A DNA stretch of 64,000 bases, from NCBI GenBank assembly GCA_964016885.1, contig OZ024743.1, positions 72,134,370-72,198,369 of the forward strand, read 5' to 3'. Positions within the stretch are counted from its first letter, which is position 1. Every line of letters starts with the position of its first letter. The notes under the pieces are model-generated. The model was given only the letters and a program-made list of their open reading frames with translations, did no database searches and was not told the origin of the DNA. Of this stretch, positions 37,052 through 48,149 are shown one piece after another. The stretch is from Eledone cirrhosa (lineage: Eukaryota; Mollusca; Cephalopoda; Octopoda; Eledonidae). The position numbers were made by a program, and so were the translations under genes.

Positions 37052-37324
37052 CCACAAACATAGTTTTAAAAATGCCGCATTAGCTAATCCTTGGCTGAAA
37101 CAATTAATAATTATAGAAAGAAGAATATCGATTACAACCTGACCTGGAGTGTGCTCAAAAGGGCCACCCGTTATCAAAATAACAGATACAGGTGTAGGTT
37201 ATGCTCCCAGGGACTTTTTGAAATCATGAAATCTAAGGATATCCTATTAAATAAGCGACAGGAATTAATTATATCTTGTAATCATAGAATTAGAAGAGCC
37301 TTCAAATATTATAAACTTAATTAA
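37052..37324 (+). pseudogene. PLE GIY-YIG endonuclease C-terminal tail
   Basis: The frame ending at 37,322-37,324 reads INNYRKKNIDYNLTWSVLKR, then RYRCRLCSQGLFEIMKSKDI and LLNKRQELIISCNHRIRRAF. This order (an NITWS-type strand, a C-x-LC...EI motif, an LNKR-x-EL-x-x-C-x-HR motif) is that of the tail of GIY-YIG domains in Penelope-like and related retroelements. The GIY-YIG core itself is not seen upstream, and no ATG begins the frame. It lies between the two inverted arms, in the expected place for the 3' end of the ORF. A homologous tail, minus strand, is at 50,276-50,460. Confidence 0.75.
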
Positions 37325-37784
37325 TATACACCTTACATATTTAACATATTATTATAATTATTTTTTTAAAATTTAGTTAACCTATAATTAGTACTTCACT
37401 ACAGAGAACTTCATAATTTTATTTCCCTCTTACAGCTCTCTTTTCCTAAAATTAATACCTAAAAGTATACCTATAAATTAATTTAATTTCCGGTTATGAA
37501 TCTAGATTCCTTGTAGTTTATATAAGATTGGTATTTCTCACTACTACCCTTATCCAAAATGTTACTTTCCTTCGTTTTTAACAATACTCTTTAATAACAA
37601 CTAATTCTTATTTATCACATTCATATGAATTAATATAAATTTATCCCTATAAGTATACCTATCAATTAATTTAATTTCTTGTTATAGATCTAGATTCCTT
37701 TTGGTTTAAATAAGATTGGTATTTCTCACTAATACCCTTACCCTAAAATTTTATTTCCTTCGTTTTTAACATTATTCTTTAATA

Positions 37785-37955
37785 ACTGTTTCTACTTTAG
37801 GCACAAGGCCAGCAATTACCCAGTGCATTACTAGTACTTTATTTTATCGACCCCGTAAGGATGAAAGGCAAAGTCAACCTCGGCGGGATTTGAACTCAGA
37901 TCGTAAAGGGACGTAACTATGCTGGAAAGCATGGCGTCCGACCTTCTATCAAATT
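37785..37955 (-). repeat. tRNA-derived SINE family 1, antisense, inserted in PLE arm
   Basis: ACTGTTTCTACTTTAGGCAC to AAAGCATGGCGTCCGACC. It interrupts the right arm between TTCTTTAATAA and TCAAATTTTCGTGTACCC, which are contiguous in the left arm. This gives a relative age: PLE first, SINE second. Confidence 0.93.
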
Positions 37956-38366
37956 TTCGTGTACCCTTCACTGGCTTGACTTATTTTCCTCCCCAAAGTA
38001 TTATTTTCATTCAAAACATAAGTCTTCACTCCTCTACCCCTAAATAAAAATTTGTACTACCACTGTTCTATCAACTTGACCTTTAACTACTTTTCTATTG
38101 GTCAATTCAAAACCTGTTCCCAAACAGACCTTTTATATTAAATCTTTGTTGGTTTTTTTCAATAAACAAATCTCATCATTCCCGAAGAGAGCATGTATAT
38201 GTGAAGGTATGTATATTTCCTCTGATAATTTGTAATATTTTTACATAGATCTATATGATATACATACCAACACACATATACATCCTAGAAACGATCGTAA
38301 AATGATGAATTTTTAATATAAAGAACTTGTTCTTTGTTTTTATTTCATTGTTTTTTATTAATTTAT

Positions 38367-38811
38367 ATACATATATATATATATATGTTTATAAAATATT
38401 CATATCATTCACTCCAATAGTTTTGCTGTGGTAAATGACTTGCTTGATTGCTTAGATTGATCTACACATCGAAAAACTTTGATTTAATAATGTTAACAGT
38501 GGTAGCGCTAAATATTTTAGTGTTCGGAAGTATCTTTATAGATTTAAGTAAACAAATTATTGGTCGAATATATTTCCATGTTTGTAATGAGAATGCATTG
38601 ATAATATATACTGAGTGATAGGGAATAAGAAAGACTGTAATGGTGCCATTTAGAGATTTAACGTTTCTCAAAATGATACAGGTTCACACTAAATGGTGCT
38701 TAGTGTCAGAAAACATATTAAGAAAAGACAAACAAGACAGTATTCAGTCAATTGGAATTGACAGTTACCCAAATTAGCGTACACACAAATATATGCATTT
38801 ATCTATATATA
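38367..38811. other. unique AT-rich sequence, no gene seen
   Basis: Starts with a short (AT)n tract; no recognisable gene or repeat. Confidence 0.45.
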
Positions 38812-39044
38812 TGTGAAGGCACATGGCTTAGTGGTTAGAGCATTAGGCTTGCGATCTAAATGTTGTGAGTTCAATCCTCGGACCGGGTGATGTGTTGTTT
38901 CCTTGAACAAGACACTTTATTTCACGTTGCTCCAGTTTACTCAGTTTACCCTGCGATGGACTGGCGACCTCGCCAGGGGCGAGTCTTGTACTCTCAGTCG
39001 CTTCACGCCATGAAACCGGCCAAATGAACCTTCTGGCTTAATAC

Positions 39045-39050
<6 letters not shown>
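38812..39050 (+). repeat. tRNA-derived SINE, family 2, sense copy
   Basis: GTGAAGGCACATGGCTTAGT, GGTTAGAGCATTAGGCTTGC, box-B-like GTGAGTTCAATCC, GTGTTGTTTCCTTGAACAAG, GCGATGGACTGGCGACC, TCAGTCGCTTCACGCC. Same family as 26,928, with a shorter middle and no GGATAAGCACC. Confidence 0.88.
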
Positions 39051-39108
<58 letters not shown>

Positions 39109-39180
39109 AATATATACATATATGAAAATATATATATATATAAATAAATAAATATATAAATATATATATGTATATAATAA
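39051..39180. repeat. (AT)n-rich microsatellite
   Basis: About 45 bp AT, then TATATAAATA words. Confidence 0.95.
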
Positions 39181-39842
39181 TAAAAGGACGATTTGTTATG
39201 TCTTCATTACGTTTATTTAGTAATGACGCGCGTTTCGCTATTGATCAGCACAAGGTTTGATCTGTATCGATCTAGCCCGACTCTGGAATCAAAAGCTCGT
39301 CGGACCTGTGGTAATGACAGAATGAACCTGTAGGCTTAGAAAGGTCTATAACGATTCACATTCATTTATGGTGGTCAGTTACTGTTGTTTTGATTGGTGG
39401 TTTTACTATGAGGAATGTTTTGGTATGTGTAATAGGTTGGAGGAAGGATCATAATGAAGAGGCGGTGGTGGCCGTGAGCGAGGGTTAGTGTGACTTACGG
39501 GGGTGCGATGTTTTGGCGTTTTCATAGACATTGTTGCGGGTATGTGGTGGGGCGAAGGTGCTGGGTGTGTGTGTGGAGGTGATTACCGGCTATGTGTGAT
39601 CGGAAATGAAAGAGTTCGGTGCTGTACTAAAGGGTGTATGTGAGGGTGTCCTGTTGGTCAGCGGTTTGTCGAAGAGGAATATAGAGAAAATAAAAATAAG
39701 ACTGAAGAAAAAGATAAGGAAAGTAGATTAACCTTGGTTAGGGGTGAGGATTTGGTGTAAACTCTCAATATTGTTAAAGGGATATTGGTACTATAAAGAA
39801 TTAAGAGTAGTAGTTAGTGTTTGAAATGAATATAAATATACA
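39181..39842. other. sequence without recognised gene
   Basis: Mixed composition; the GT-rich part at 39,410-39,640 (GGTGGGGCGAAGGTG, GTGTGTGTGTGGAGG) is compositionally unusual but has no long frame. Confidence 0.4.
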
Positions 39843-40025
39843 TGTGCACACACGCGCACACACACGCACACACACACACACACACACATATAAATATATA
39901 TATACATATATACACACACGCACATACACATACATATACACACACACATGCATACATACATGCATACACACACACACATATATATATGTATATATATAAA
40001 TATATATATATATGTGTGTGTGTGA
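39843..40025. repeat. CA/TA/TG compound microsatellite
   Basis: CACACGCG start, CA runs, CATACATACATG words, TA and GT end. Confidence 0.93.
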
Positions 40026-40679
40026 ATGGATACATGAAATAGTTGCTACAGTAGCTATATGCGTTTGCTTATACACCGGTTATACGCACAGAGTATAGGT
40101 AGCTACAGACACACACCCACGCATATATACATACAAATGTCTGTATCTCTGCATATGCACATACTCATATATATGTGTGCTTATAGGCCCCCACGTTCAT
40201 ACAACGATATCAGTCTGCAGGCGTGTAGTCATAAATCTATACACACACACACTCAGGTATAGGTGTATGTACTAGCAGTGCATTTAGATAAATATCATAT
40301 AGAAATATATGTGGTAAAATAATTCTTAGGATATTAGAAGGGTAAAATGTGATAATGATGTGAAATAAATGTAATGGTAGTAATAACGATGATGAGATTG
40401 GTGATACAAATGGAAGTGATGAAACCAATTGTGGTAAATTATAGGATGCTGGTGGTGTGTGTATACTTCTTGACCGTGCGGTGCGTGTTGGTGTGGGTAA
40501 GAGTGGTGAATACATGGTGATATGTTTAATAATGAGGGACATGATAAAGAATACAATATAATATTAACAAAGAATATCAATGGTAATGAATGTAACAGTG
40601 GTAATATTACGTACGCACACACAACACACACGCACATACACACACACACACAAGCATATATATATATATTCATATGAAA

Positions 40680-40805
40680 ACAAGACGTGCTGCGTGGTTG
40701 CAAATGGTTACATATGAATAAAGTTAGTCCTTCATCAGTGATCTTCCAACCTTCATTGGTATTTCATCGTTTTAATGACCATATACCTCCAGTTGGTGCG
40801 AGCAA
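40680..40805 (+). repeat. dispersed repeat (copy of 23.68-kb family)
   Basis: AACAAGACGTGCTGCGTGG, TTGCAAATGGTTACATATG, CTTCATCAGTGATCTTCC, CATATACCTCCAGTTGGTGC. The first 40 bp recur at 41,316-41,362. Confidence 0.7.
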
Positions 40806-40891
40806 CGGCTAAAGAAAGTCGTTGGGACACGTAAATAAGGGGAACGAGCGAGACTGTAAACAATCAAAGATGGTAATGCAACAAAAAGTGA

Positions 40892-41160
40892 GGAATAAGG
40901 AGTCAAGTCTCAGAATTCTATGAATATAAGTTCTGTGAAATCGTGGACGAGAGAGAATAAAGACCATCAAACCTAGTCGAAATGTAAGCAAGAAAAGAAT
41001 TTCGCACAGGTCAAACGGGAAGAAGAAGGAGTCTAGTTCCTGAATTCAGTGAACATAAGTTCTGTGAAATCATAGATAAGTGAGAAAAAAAAGGAACAAC
41101 CAACCTGGTCAAGTGTGCGCGAGGAAAGAATTTCGCACAGGTCAAACGGGAGGAAGTAGG
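40892..41160 (+). repeat. 131-bp tandem duplication
   Basis: AATAAGGAGTCAAGTCTC...ATAAGTTCTGTGAAATCG...AAGAATTTCGCACAGGTCAA is repeated once from about 41,023, with about 80 percent identity by eye. A purine-rich tract follows (41,150-41,280). Confidence 0.85.
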
Positions 41161-41815
41161 AGAGGGAGTAGCAGAGAGTGAGTGAGTGAAGGGTGAGGAA
41201 GAGGCTAACAGAGAGAGTGACCGTTAGAGAGGGTAAAAGGAGGTGAAAGATACAGAGAAAGAGGAAGCAGTAAGAATGAAATAGACGGCTCACAGCGGAG
41301 GAAAATATATGTGTGAATATTAAAACAAGACGTGCTGCGTGGTTGCAAATGGGTTACATGAATATATATACGCAGATATGTCTTTAATTTATTGATAAGG
41401 AACAAAAAAAGTAGGTTTAATATTTTATTTATATAGATGTTACATTAAATAACCAATCATTATTCCACAACAGGCTAACTAAGGAAAGCTTGCCGTTGTC
41501 ATATCTACTTGAAACTTTTATCTCAATGTTTCCTATCGCTGCATATATGCTTCCCAATATATCTAGTACATCGTATTATATATAAGTACCAATAAATTGG
41601 GTCTGTAGATCAGTAGTGCTGTTAAAATGTCTTGCAAGAGGCATACAGTTTAATTTGAAGAAGCTCCTGTATTTATATCTAGAATCTGGAGTAAAATGAC
41701 AATGATGTCGATAATGATATCAACAATGATGTAGACAATTGCGATAAGGATGAAAGTGTAATGTTGACGGTTAGCGCTGCGTGATAAAATGGCTGTGAAT
41801 ACTTATACTGAATAA

Positions 41816-42690
41816 TCTATATATTTATAAAACTGAGGATGTCTGTCTGTGTGTGTGTGAGTTTGAATCCCTAAAACTCGAGAAGCACCCAACCGACTGT
41901 TTTCAAACTTTACACATGTAATACTTATGTTTCAGGGGATGTTCTGAGCAAATGAAATGTGAAATTTTCAATGCTTTAGGGACCGCATTAGGCGATTTAG
42001 CGATCTCTCTCTATAATTCTTAGTCTTTCTCTTTTTAGATAGATACATACATATAACGTCACGCCCTTATAATATTTGTCTGTATGTCTGCATGTCTGCA
42101 TTACGTCACTTCCCTGAGGATGTCTCTGTGTGTGTGTGTGTGTTTGTGCGTTTGTGTGTCTGTCTGTGAGTTTGAATCCCTAAAACTCGAGAAGTACACA
42201 CAGATTTTTTTCGAACTTTACATAGGTGAAAAACTGCGTTTTATTTTGGTTTTATGGGGATTTTTGAATTTTACGTCAGACCCATTTCCTTGAAATTGTA
42301 ACTATGTATTAGTCAGACTATTCTTCATACCATGAGCAAAGAAAATCCAACTTGTTTATGGCCTAGGGCCCGCATTAGGTGAAAAAGGTCATTTTTCAGC
42401 TTTTTAGAGCTTTTTTGAGGCGTACGTCGAGCCGATTTTCCTGAAATTTCAAGGCATATTATGCACATAAAAAAAAATTCATTTTCTTGATCCCCTAGGG
42501 CCCGCATTAGGTGAAAAACTGCATTTTTCCTGCTTCATAAAGGAAAATCTTAAAGATTATCCAGCCATCAGAGTATTCGGTTTATTTTCTTTACATATTT
42601 TCCAGGCATGCAGTTTTTCCACGATTAGGTCTGTTGGCGGCCCGCTTTCCAAAATAATTATCCCGTGCAACCCCGGGTACCATTGCTTAT
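41816..42690 (+). mobile_element. non-autonomous Helitron (plus orientation)
   Basis: The left end reads TCTATATATTTATAAAAC and then TGAGGATGTCTGTCTGTGTG, as in Helitron 5' regions (TC start, AT-rich, then CTGTCTGTG). The right end reads TCCCGTGCAACCCCGGGTAC, CATTGCT. This matches the GC-rich 3' hairpin, with the final CTAG mutated to CTTA. The 5' block (GAGTTTGAATCCCTAAAACTC) occurs twice, at 41,859 and 42,169, so the element contains an internal duplication. A GGGCCCGCATTAGGTGAAAA block also occurs twice (42,366 and 42,498). It has no Rep or helicase coding. Confidence 0.75.
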
Positions 42691-43276
42691 ATATTATATA
42701 TGTGATAAGCATATGTAACTGGTTTCTTATAAGTGGTGCTTCTGACGATATCACATTGAAAAACAAACACGTGTGCTTGTGGTGTGTTTGTATGACACGC
42801 GATAAATTCAGGAATCAATATGATTATATATATGAAGAACTGCGTCAAGCAGCGGAAGCGTACGATACAATTATATTTGAATATAGACAGAGTGGGTAGC
42901 AGAGACTACACTAATGTACACATTTTTAAAAGCACACATTTTTAAAGACGAGTTTCCCTGTAAAATAAAAAATTAGTACGTCTATTTCAGAATACTACTA
43001 TAAACAAATGGGTATATAACGCACATCAAATACGTATCTCTTTGAGGTTATTTACATGATAAACTAACCGGCTGATGAAAATCCAACTAGAACCAAAAAT
43101 CTATTAAATATGTTTAAACCTTTTTGATTTTTCAGGGAGGTTCGTATTATGGCATGTTTACATGAAATAAGAATATGTATATTAATATACATATTGACGC
43201 AATCTCTGTTACCCACACAGTATATATGTAGATATAACTTCATAAATATATTTATATTGCTGTGATTAACAGAAAT

Positions 43277-43279
<3 letters not shown>

Positions 43280-43318
<39 letters not shown>
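43280..43318. repeat. (AT)n microsatellite
   Basis: 39 bp of AT. Confidence 0.95.
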
Positions 43319-43320
<2 letters not shown>

Positions 43321-43439
43321 GAAAGACAGCTGCGTAATTCACTTCTCTTCCCTAATTCTCTTCCATCAAAATCTTCCTACGTCTCTTTCTCCCATGTCTA
43401 TGTTATAAATAACTTTGATCTGAGGGGGAGTGGCGACGA

Positions 43440-43690
43440 TCATGGAATGAGTGTGAATTTTCCACTCAAGCCATCGGGCAGGACCCCATATATAAATTAT
43501 CCGCTTTTGACCTTCCTAGTAAACAATGGGTGTCTCTTAATCGGAACGCCACACAACATGACAGGACAGCTTATCATCTCCATCGATTGAAAAGGAAAGA
43601 CAGCCCAGCATGTGACTGTGACTGTGGGGACCCTGACCAGACAGAACTACATGTTGTTCGGAGGCCTCAATACTTAGGGTAGTATAGTGG
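43440..43690 (+). pseudogene. LINE C-terminal fragment with Cys-rich motif
   Basis: The plus strand reads AFDLPSKQWVSLNR, then TAYHLHRLKRKDSPACDC and CGDPDQTELHVV. This is the widespread C-terminal motif of non-LTR retrotransposons: F-x-LPR/K-x-W-x-LNR, a spacer of about 15 residues, then W/R-K-D-x-P-x-C-x-CG-x-x-x-QT-x-x-H. It ends in a stop at about 43,678 and is truncated at its 5' side, so only the last domain remains. An extra CD pair interrupts the normal CDCG. Downstream is a CCGACGGCAGAGCTCAAGCC, GTTTCGGGGCTA motif seen near other microsatellites in this window. Confidence 0.82.
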
Positions 43691-43752
43691 GTACTAGGAG
43701 AAAACATGACCCCGACGGCAGAGCTCAAGCCGTTTCGGGGCTATTTCTGGAC

Positions 43753-43798
<46 letters not shown>

Positions 43799-43865
43799 CA
43801 TATATATATATACACACACACACATATATATTTTTTTTCTTTTATATATGTATGTATATATATAA
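43753..43865. repeat. (TA)n(GT)n(TA)n(CA)n microsatellite
   Basis: Mirror-like compound structure: TA, GT, TA, CATA, TA, CA, TA, T9. Confidence 0.95.
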
Positions 43866-43900
43866 AAAAGAAAATTTCGCTCTACATGACTGAATACAAT

Positions 43901-44322
43901 AAATGTAATCTGAGTTTTTCGAATATTAATAATAACATTCGATTCGTTTGCAATTATACAAACAAGCATCAATTTTATAGCCATGTCAGTACAATGAACA
44001 CTTCATTCTTGCTCTTGTGTTGGCATGTGAACAGAACTGCAGACTCTAATGTTTCTGGGTATCACCCTTCATCAGTACAGCTTACTGTTCACCTGCCAAA
44101 CTGTCAGAGCTATTGAAAATATATACTATTTTCAAAAATACACAGTGACTGATCGGCCTGATTTGCATATTAGCACACTGGCTGATCTGTTCGCATGCCA
44201 ACACAAGCGCAAGAATGAAGTGTTCATTCTACTGACATCGCTTCAAAATTGAGGCTTGTTTGCAAAAATTGCAAACGAATTGAATGTTATTGTTAATATT
44301 CAAAAATCTCAGATTATATCTA
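43901..44322. mobile_element. complete 420-bp fold-back element with 135-bp arms
   Basis: The left arm (43,901-44,035: ATAAATGTAATCTGAGTTTT, GATTCGTTTGCAATTATAC, GAACACTTCATTCTTGCTC) is complementary to the right arm (44,185-44,322: GAATGAAGTGTTCATTCTAC, GCAAACGAATTGAATGTTAT, AAATCTCAGATTATA). The 150-bp loop contains AATGTTTCTGGGTATCACCC, CACCTGCCAAACTGTCAG and TTTGCATATTAGCA. No coding capacity. Other copies: 14,381 (left arm only) and 32,680 (left arm and loop). The element would fold into a long hairpin. Confidence 0.9.
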
Positions 44323-44335
44323 TATATATATATAT

Positions 44336-44490
44336 ATATATATATTTGGAAACTCTGCTTCGGAGGATTGTGACGTATCTGAAGAACTTCCGATTTCAGA
44401 GTCAGGTTCGATCAGTGCATCGATTGTGCCTCGAGCTGGTCGCCAGAGAAACGATTGTAATATGTGTAATACATTCTAATTAGCCGCACC
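44336..44490 (+). repeat. segment shared with 50.99-51.13 kb
   Basis: GGTTCGATCAGTGCATCGAT, TGTGCCTCGAGCTGGTCGCC, AGAGAAACGATTGTAAT aligns with GCACCTCGAGCTGTTCGCC, GGGGAAACAATTGTAGC at 51,080-51,118. A dispersed element of unknown class. Confidence 0.65.
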
Positions 44491-44499
44491 ACCGATTCT

Positions 44500-44990
44500 C
44501 CGTTTCTTATGTAATATAGATATATATTGATTGTTGTCGACTTATCTGCTATGCTCTACTTTCGCGTCTTTACGTTTTCACGTTTATAATGTAAGGGTTC
44601 TCTTTGTTAAGTTTACAAAATGGCGAAGGCATACACTACATTAATTTCCTATATAATTGAAGAATTTAAGGTGAACTTAAGTTAAATATAATTAGCTTTT
44701 TTTAACTATAAGACTTTACTGGGTGATAAATGATGTGTGAAGTGTAAATGGCGTTGCCATAGCAATACACCTCCATACATGGATTCATTTGAGTAAATAT
44801 TTTCTGATGTAGAATGGTTCCAAACCTTAAATACTTAAGTATAATATTTTATCTTTTTCTGTGCACGGATGAATGGTAAAGATGTTTTGACGTCACACGC
44901 ACATATTTACATCTCTATTTACTTGGTATTCAGATATGTATAGATATATAGGTACACACACAAACACATACACAGAAGCATAGACACACA
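44500..44990. other. unique AT-rich sequence, no gene seen
   Basis: No recognisable domain or repeat. Confidence 0.45.
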
Positions 44991-45017
44991 CAAACACAGA
45001 AGCATAGACACACACAT

Positions 45018-45076
<59 letters not shown>
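44950..45076. repeat. CA-rich and (TA)n microsatellite
   Basis: Two ACACAGAAGCATAGACACAC units, then CA and about 47 bp of TA. Confidence 0.95.
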
Positions 45077-45079
<3 letters not shown>

Positions 45080-45267
45080 GTATGGAGTTAACCGAAAATG
45101 GATGTGCGGATCACATTATGGTCTGTCGGTTGTGAAGCAGATAAAAAGAACCTGTATAAATTGTGGAAGTCGAAGCACTATATATTATTAAAAGATTAGA
45201 AGTCATATTCATTTCATTCGGGCTTATTTAAAACTCCCTTAAACTGATTATGTCCTCCAAACTTTTA

Positions 45268-45455
45268 ATAATTGTTTCTACTTTTGGCACAAGTCCAGCA
45301 ATTACCCCAGTACATTACTGGTACTTTATTTCATCGACCCCGTAAGGATGAAATGCAAATTTAACCTCGGCGGGATTTGAACTCACATCCTAAAGGGCCA
45401 TAACTTTATGGCACAAAGCCTGGCGTCCGCCCCATAACAGATACTGCGAATATAT
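45268..45455 (-). repeat. tRNA-derived SINE family 1, antisense copy
   Basis: TAATTGTTTCTACTTTTGGC to GGCGTCCGCCCCATAACAG, ATACTGCG, with the box-B complement GGGATTTGAACTCACATCC. Near full length. Confidence 0.92.
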
Positions 45456-45465
45456 AAAAATAGTC

Positions 45466-45710
45466 GTTTTGGAACCCTCAACAATGCAGATGGCTAAATC
45501 TCCGGGTAACAGAATCAGGTGGTAATGAGAGAGAGAGGTGTAACAGCAAGCGTAGAAAGAGACGTGGAGGGCGTAAAAGAACGTAGGAAAATTATAAAAA
45601 ATAATAACACGAGATAGAGTTACCTTGGGAGCGGTTTAGTAGTCCTTATATTTCGGAATTCATATCTAACAACGGGAGTTTTCCGAGGAGAAAGTGTTGT
45701 GTCGGAAAAG
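45466..45710 (+). repeat. single arm related to the 53.2-kb fold-back element
   Basis: TCGTTTTGGAACCCTCAACA, AATCTCCGGGTAACAGAATC, GAGTTACCTTGGGAGCGGTT, TAGTAGTCCTTATATTTCGG lie in the same order as the left arm at 53,217-53,372. It has a 70-bp insertion of GAGA-rich sequence and more divergence. No right arm is seen. Confidence 0.78.
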
Positions 45711-46287
45711 GACAGCACGTCGCCTTCGCTGTTTACTGTGCATACTTTTCTCACGTTCTGTTAAGTCTTAGTATATATATATATATATATAATAAATCAG
45801 GAAAGAAGAGTGACACGGTTTGCTATACAAAAAAGATATACAAGAAAAATATTTGTTTTTCCTTTTTTTTTTTTTTCGTCTCTCTCTCTTTTTTCTAAGT
45901 TCGAAAATGATTAAAACGAAATGTTTTACTTTGTGTGAAGTGTTAAGGTATTAGTTGTTTTATTTATTATTTAACAATGGCATTTATTTATCTATTTATA
46001 TATTTAATTATTGTCTATTACCGGTTTCTTCATTTATATGCATTATCAAATGATAGTGAAATATATTAGTGTGGTGTCTCACATGTTAAACAGAAGGTGC
46101 AGAAAGAATAATTTTATATGCAAACAAGGTTTAAGAAGTGAAAAGAAAAAAGAAAAAGGAAAAAAAAACGTGAACAATGTGGAACGTAAAAAGTCAATGT
46201 GGAAGAAAAGTTAATGTTATTTACAAGCACAGTTATTGAAGTTAAGCAATTCAAAATGTGTTAATCCTCATAATCGTCTCTTTCTCC

Positions 46288-46328
<41 letters not shown>

Positions 46329-46494
46329 AAATGATCTCCGGCCGTTTCGACAGCTAGATCCCAACTAACCCACAAGTATTAGAACGGCGGGGGAATCTAC
46401 CTGAAATTATCAAGGGGTACAGTCCATATATGGGCATGCAGTCAAAACAAAAGAAGCAGAAGTATCTCAGCAAAAAATCCCCCAGAATTGTTGT

Positions 46495-46535
<41 letters not shown>
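46288..46535. repeat. two (AT)n tracts flanking 175 bp
   Basis: (AT)n at 46,294-46,326 and 46,503-46,533. Between them is CTCCGGCCGTTTCGACAGCT (a motif seen at 63.1 kb in the other orientation) and CATATATGGGCATGCAGTC. Confidence 0.85.
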
Positions 46536-46540
<5 letters not shown>

Positions 46541-47765
46541 AATATTTTATAGCGGTTGGTCGCGAAGAAATTGCTGTCGTTTATTTATCTACTATTTCTT
46601 CATAGGTGCCTTTTAATCTTATAGCCTGGTCTAATTGATTTTTTGTGTGGTTAATTATGCTAATTGGGAGTGGAAATGGTGTATATATCTTATCAAATGA
46701 TTCTATTGACATACTTTATAGTATATATATATATAATTAAAAAGTCATTCGTTGAGCATTTGGACATTGCTTGTCTTTCGGCTCGGCTTAGAAGTGTTTG
46801 GTAGAATTCGCGAGTAAACGTGGGTATTACTTGACAGGGAATGCGACCTGAACGCTTCCACCTTGATGCGGAGAGGAGGACCATACGATGCAGCACTCCC
46901 TTGTTTTCCCTCTACTACCAAAACAGTGCAGCTTAACAGATCTCGCAGCATTTAATAATAATGCAAAGGACTGTGTAAAGAAATCGGAAACTGTCATATA
47001 ACGACATGCTTCGAAGATATGAAAAGAAGAAGATTAAAAAGTGAAGATGAATATGCAAAGAAATACATTTAATAATCGTATTGTTCTATGGTGTGTGAAT
47101 TGCTGCACTGAAATTACCTCAAGCTAATACCAGAAACGAGGAAAAGTGTAAGGTGAACTATGTGTATTTCTTTAACACAAACCTCAACTCTATAAGACTT
47201 CATTGACCTGACGTTATATACAATAGGTGTGGTATAATTATACTAGTATTTATTTATATACTCCCTACTTGTTTTAATATTATCTCGTATGATCTTGATA
47301 TAACACGGATCGATACATATCTATTAATTTTAACCACATAATTTTCTGTTTAGATTAGTTTATAATGCGTATTTTCAGTGACAATAACCTATAGAAAGAC
47401 AGCAATCACGATAGAAACTAAAACAACTTACAGAAGCCGAAACAACACCAAAATATAACAATAACAACAGTTACTTCAACAATATTATCATAGTTTTACA
47501 ATCATATAAATTATTCTCCCTCTGGTATTCTTAGATTTGTGTTTGCGTCTTATGATTTCTTTCAATTTATTCTGGTTCTTCTTTCATATAATATAATTTC
47601 TTAATTAATAACATTCTATCAGATCGTCATTTAATCTATTCAAGGTTAGGAACAGTTCATTTCACAATTATAAAATCGATCAGCCAGATTTTATCATGTG
47701 CCAATTAATATTTTAATTAATCCTAATATTTTGCATCGAAGTTTTCATGTATGTTTCTTTAACAA
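46536..47765. other. AT-rich sequence, no gene assigned
   Basis: A GC-richer island at 46,745-46,955 has overlapping minus frames of 67-68 codons, without a recognised motif; it might be a retroelement scrap. The remainder is AT-rich and non-coding as far as I can see. Confidence 0.4.
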
Positions 47766-47769
47766 ACTC

Positions 47770-48045
47770 TTAAATACCACTACCCCTACTACATAAATCC
47801 CCACCACCATCAGCGTGATCATCAATACTGTCATAGTTATCATCACTGTCAACACCATTACCACCACTACTATCATCATCACCATCAACACTAATATCAT
47901 CCCCAACATCATCATTATGATCAACATCACCGCCACCATCACCACCACCATCATCAATCATCACCACCACCCTCATTACCAACAACCCGACCACTAGCAC
48001 CACTATTGTCATCATCATCTTCATCATCCTTAATATCATGATTGT
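47770..48045. repeat. imperfect (ATC/ACC) trinucleotide array
   Basis: CACCACCATCA, CATCATCACCATCA-type words for about 275 bp on the plus strand; the minus strand reads GGT/GAT as at 13.0-13.8 kb. Open frames in this stretch are composition artefacts. Confidence 0.92.
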
Positions 48046-48149
48046 CATCGTTTCTGGGTCGTTGTTCATGTACTGACCATTTGAACAGTATAATTCACGT
48101 GACACTTGTCTGGTACCAAGTCATACCTCATTCAACAAATATAGACGAT

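Larger units (their letters stand above)
36322..38366 (+). mobile_element. Penelope-like element remnant with inverted terminal repeats
   Basis: A left arm (about 36,322-37,030) and a right arm (about 37,520-38,366) are inverted copies of one 700-bp sequence. Shared blocks include AATTAATAAAAACAATGAAA, CATCATTTTTACGATCGTTT, GATGAGATTTGTTTATTG, GTCTGTTTGGGAACA and CTAGATCTATAACAAG. Each arm holds an inner direct duplication of about 190 bp (ACGAAGGAAA...GTGAGAAATA). Between them is a coding remnant of a GIY-YIG tail. Terminal repeats in opposite orientation are known for Penelope-like elements. The right arm is interrupted by a SINE at 37,785-37,955, which therefore inserted later. An end fragment of the same repeat is at 23,018. 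Confidence 0.8.

Noticed and set aside
40237..40703. Overlapping minus-strand frames of 101 and 125 codons
   Set aside because: His/Ser/Tyr-rich low-complexity peptide with microsatellite translation at its start; no recognised domain.
47745..48105. Met/Val- and Asp/Gly-rich frames on the minus strand
   Set aside because: Translations of the ATC/ACC triplet array.
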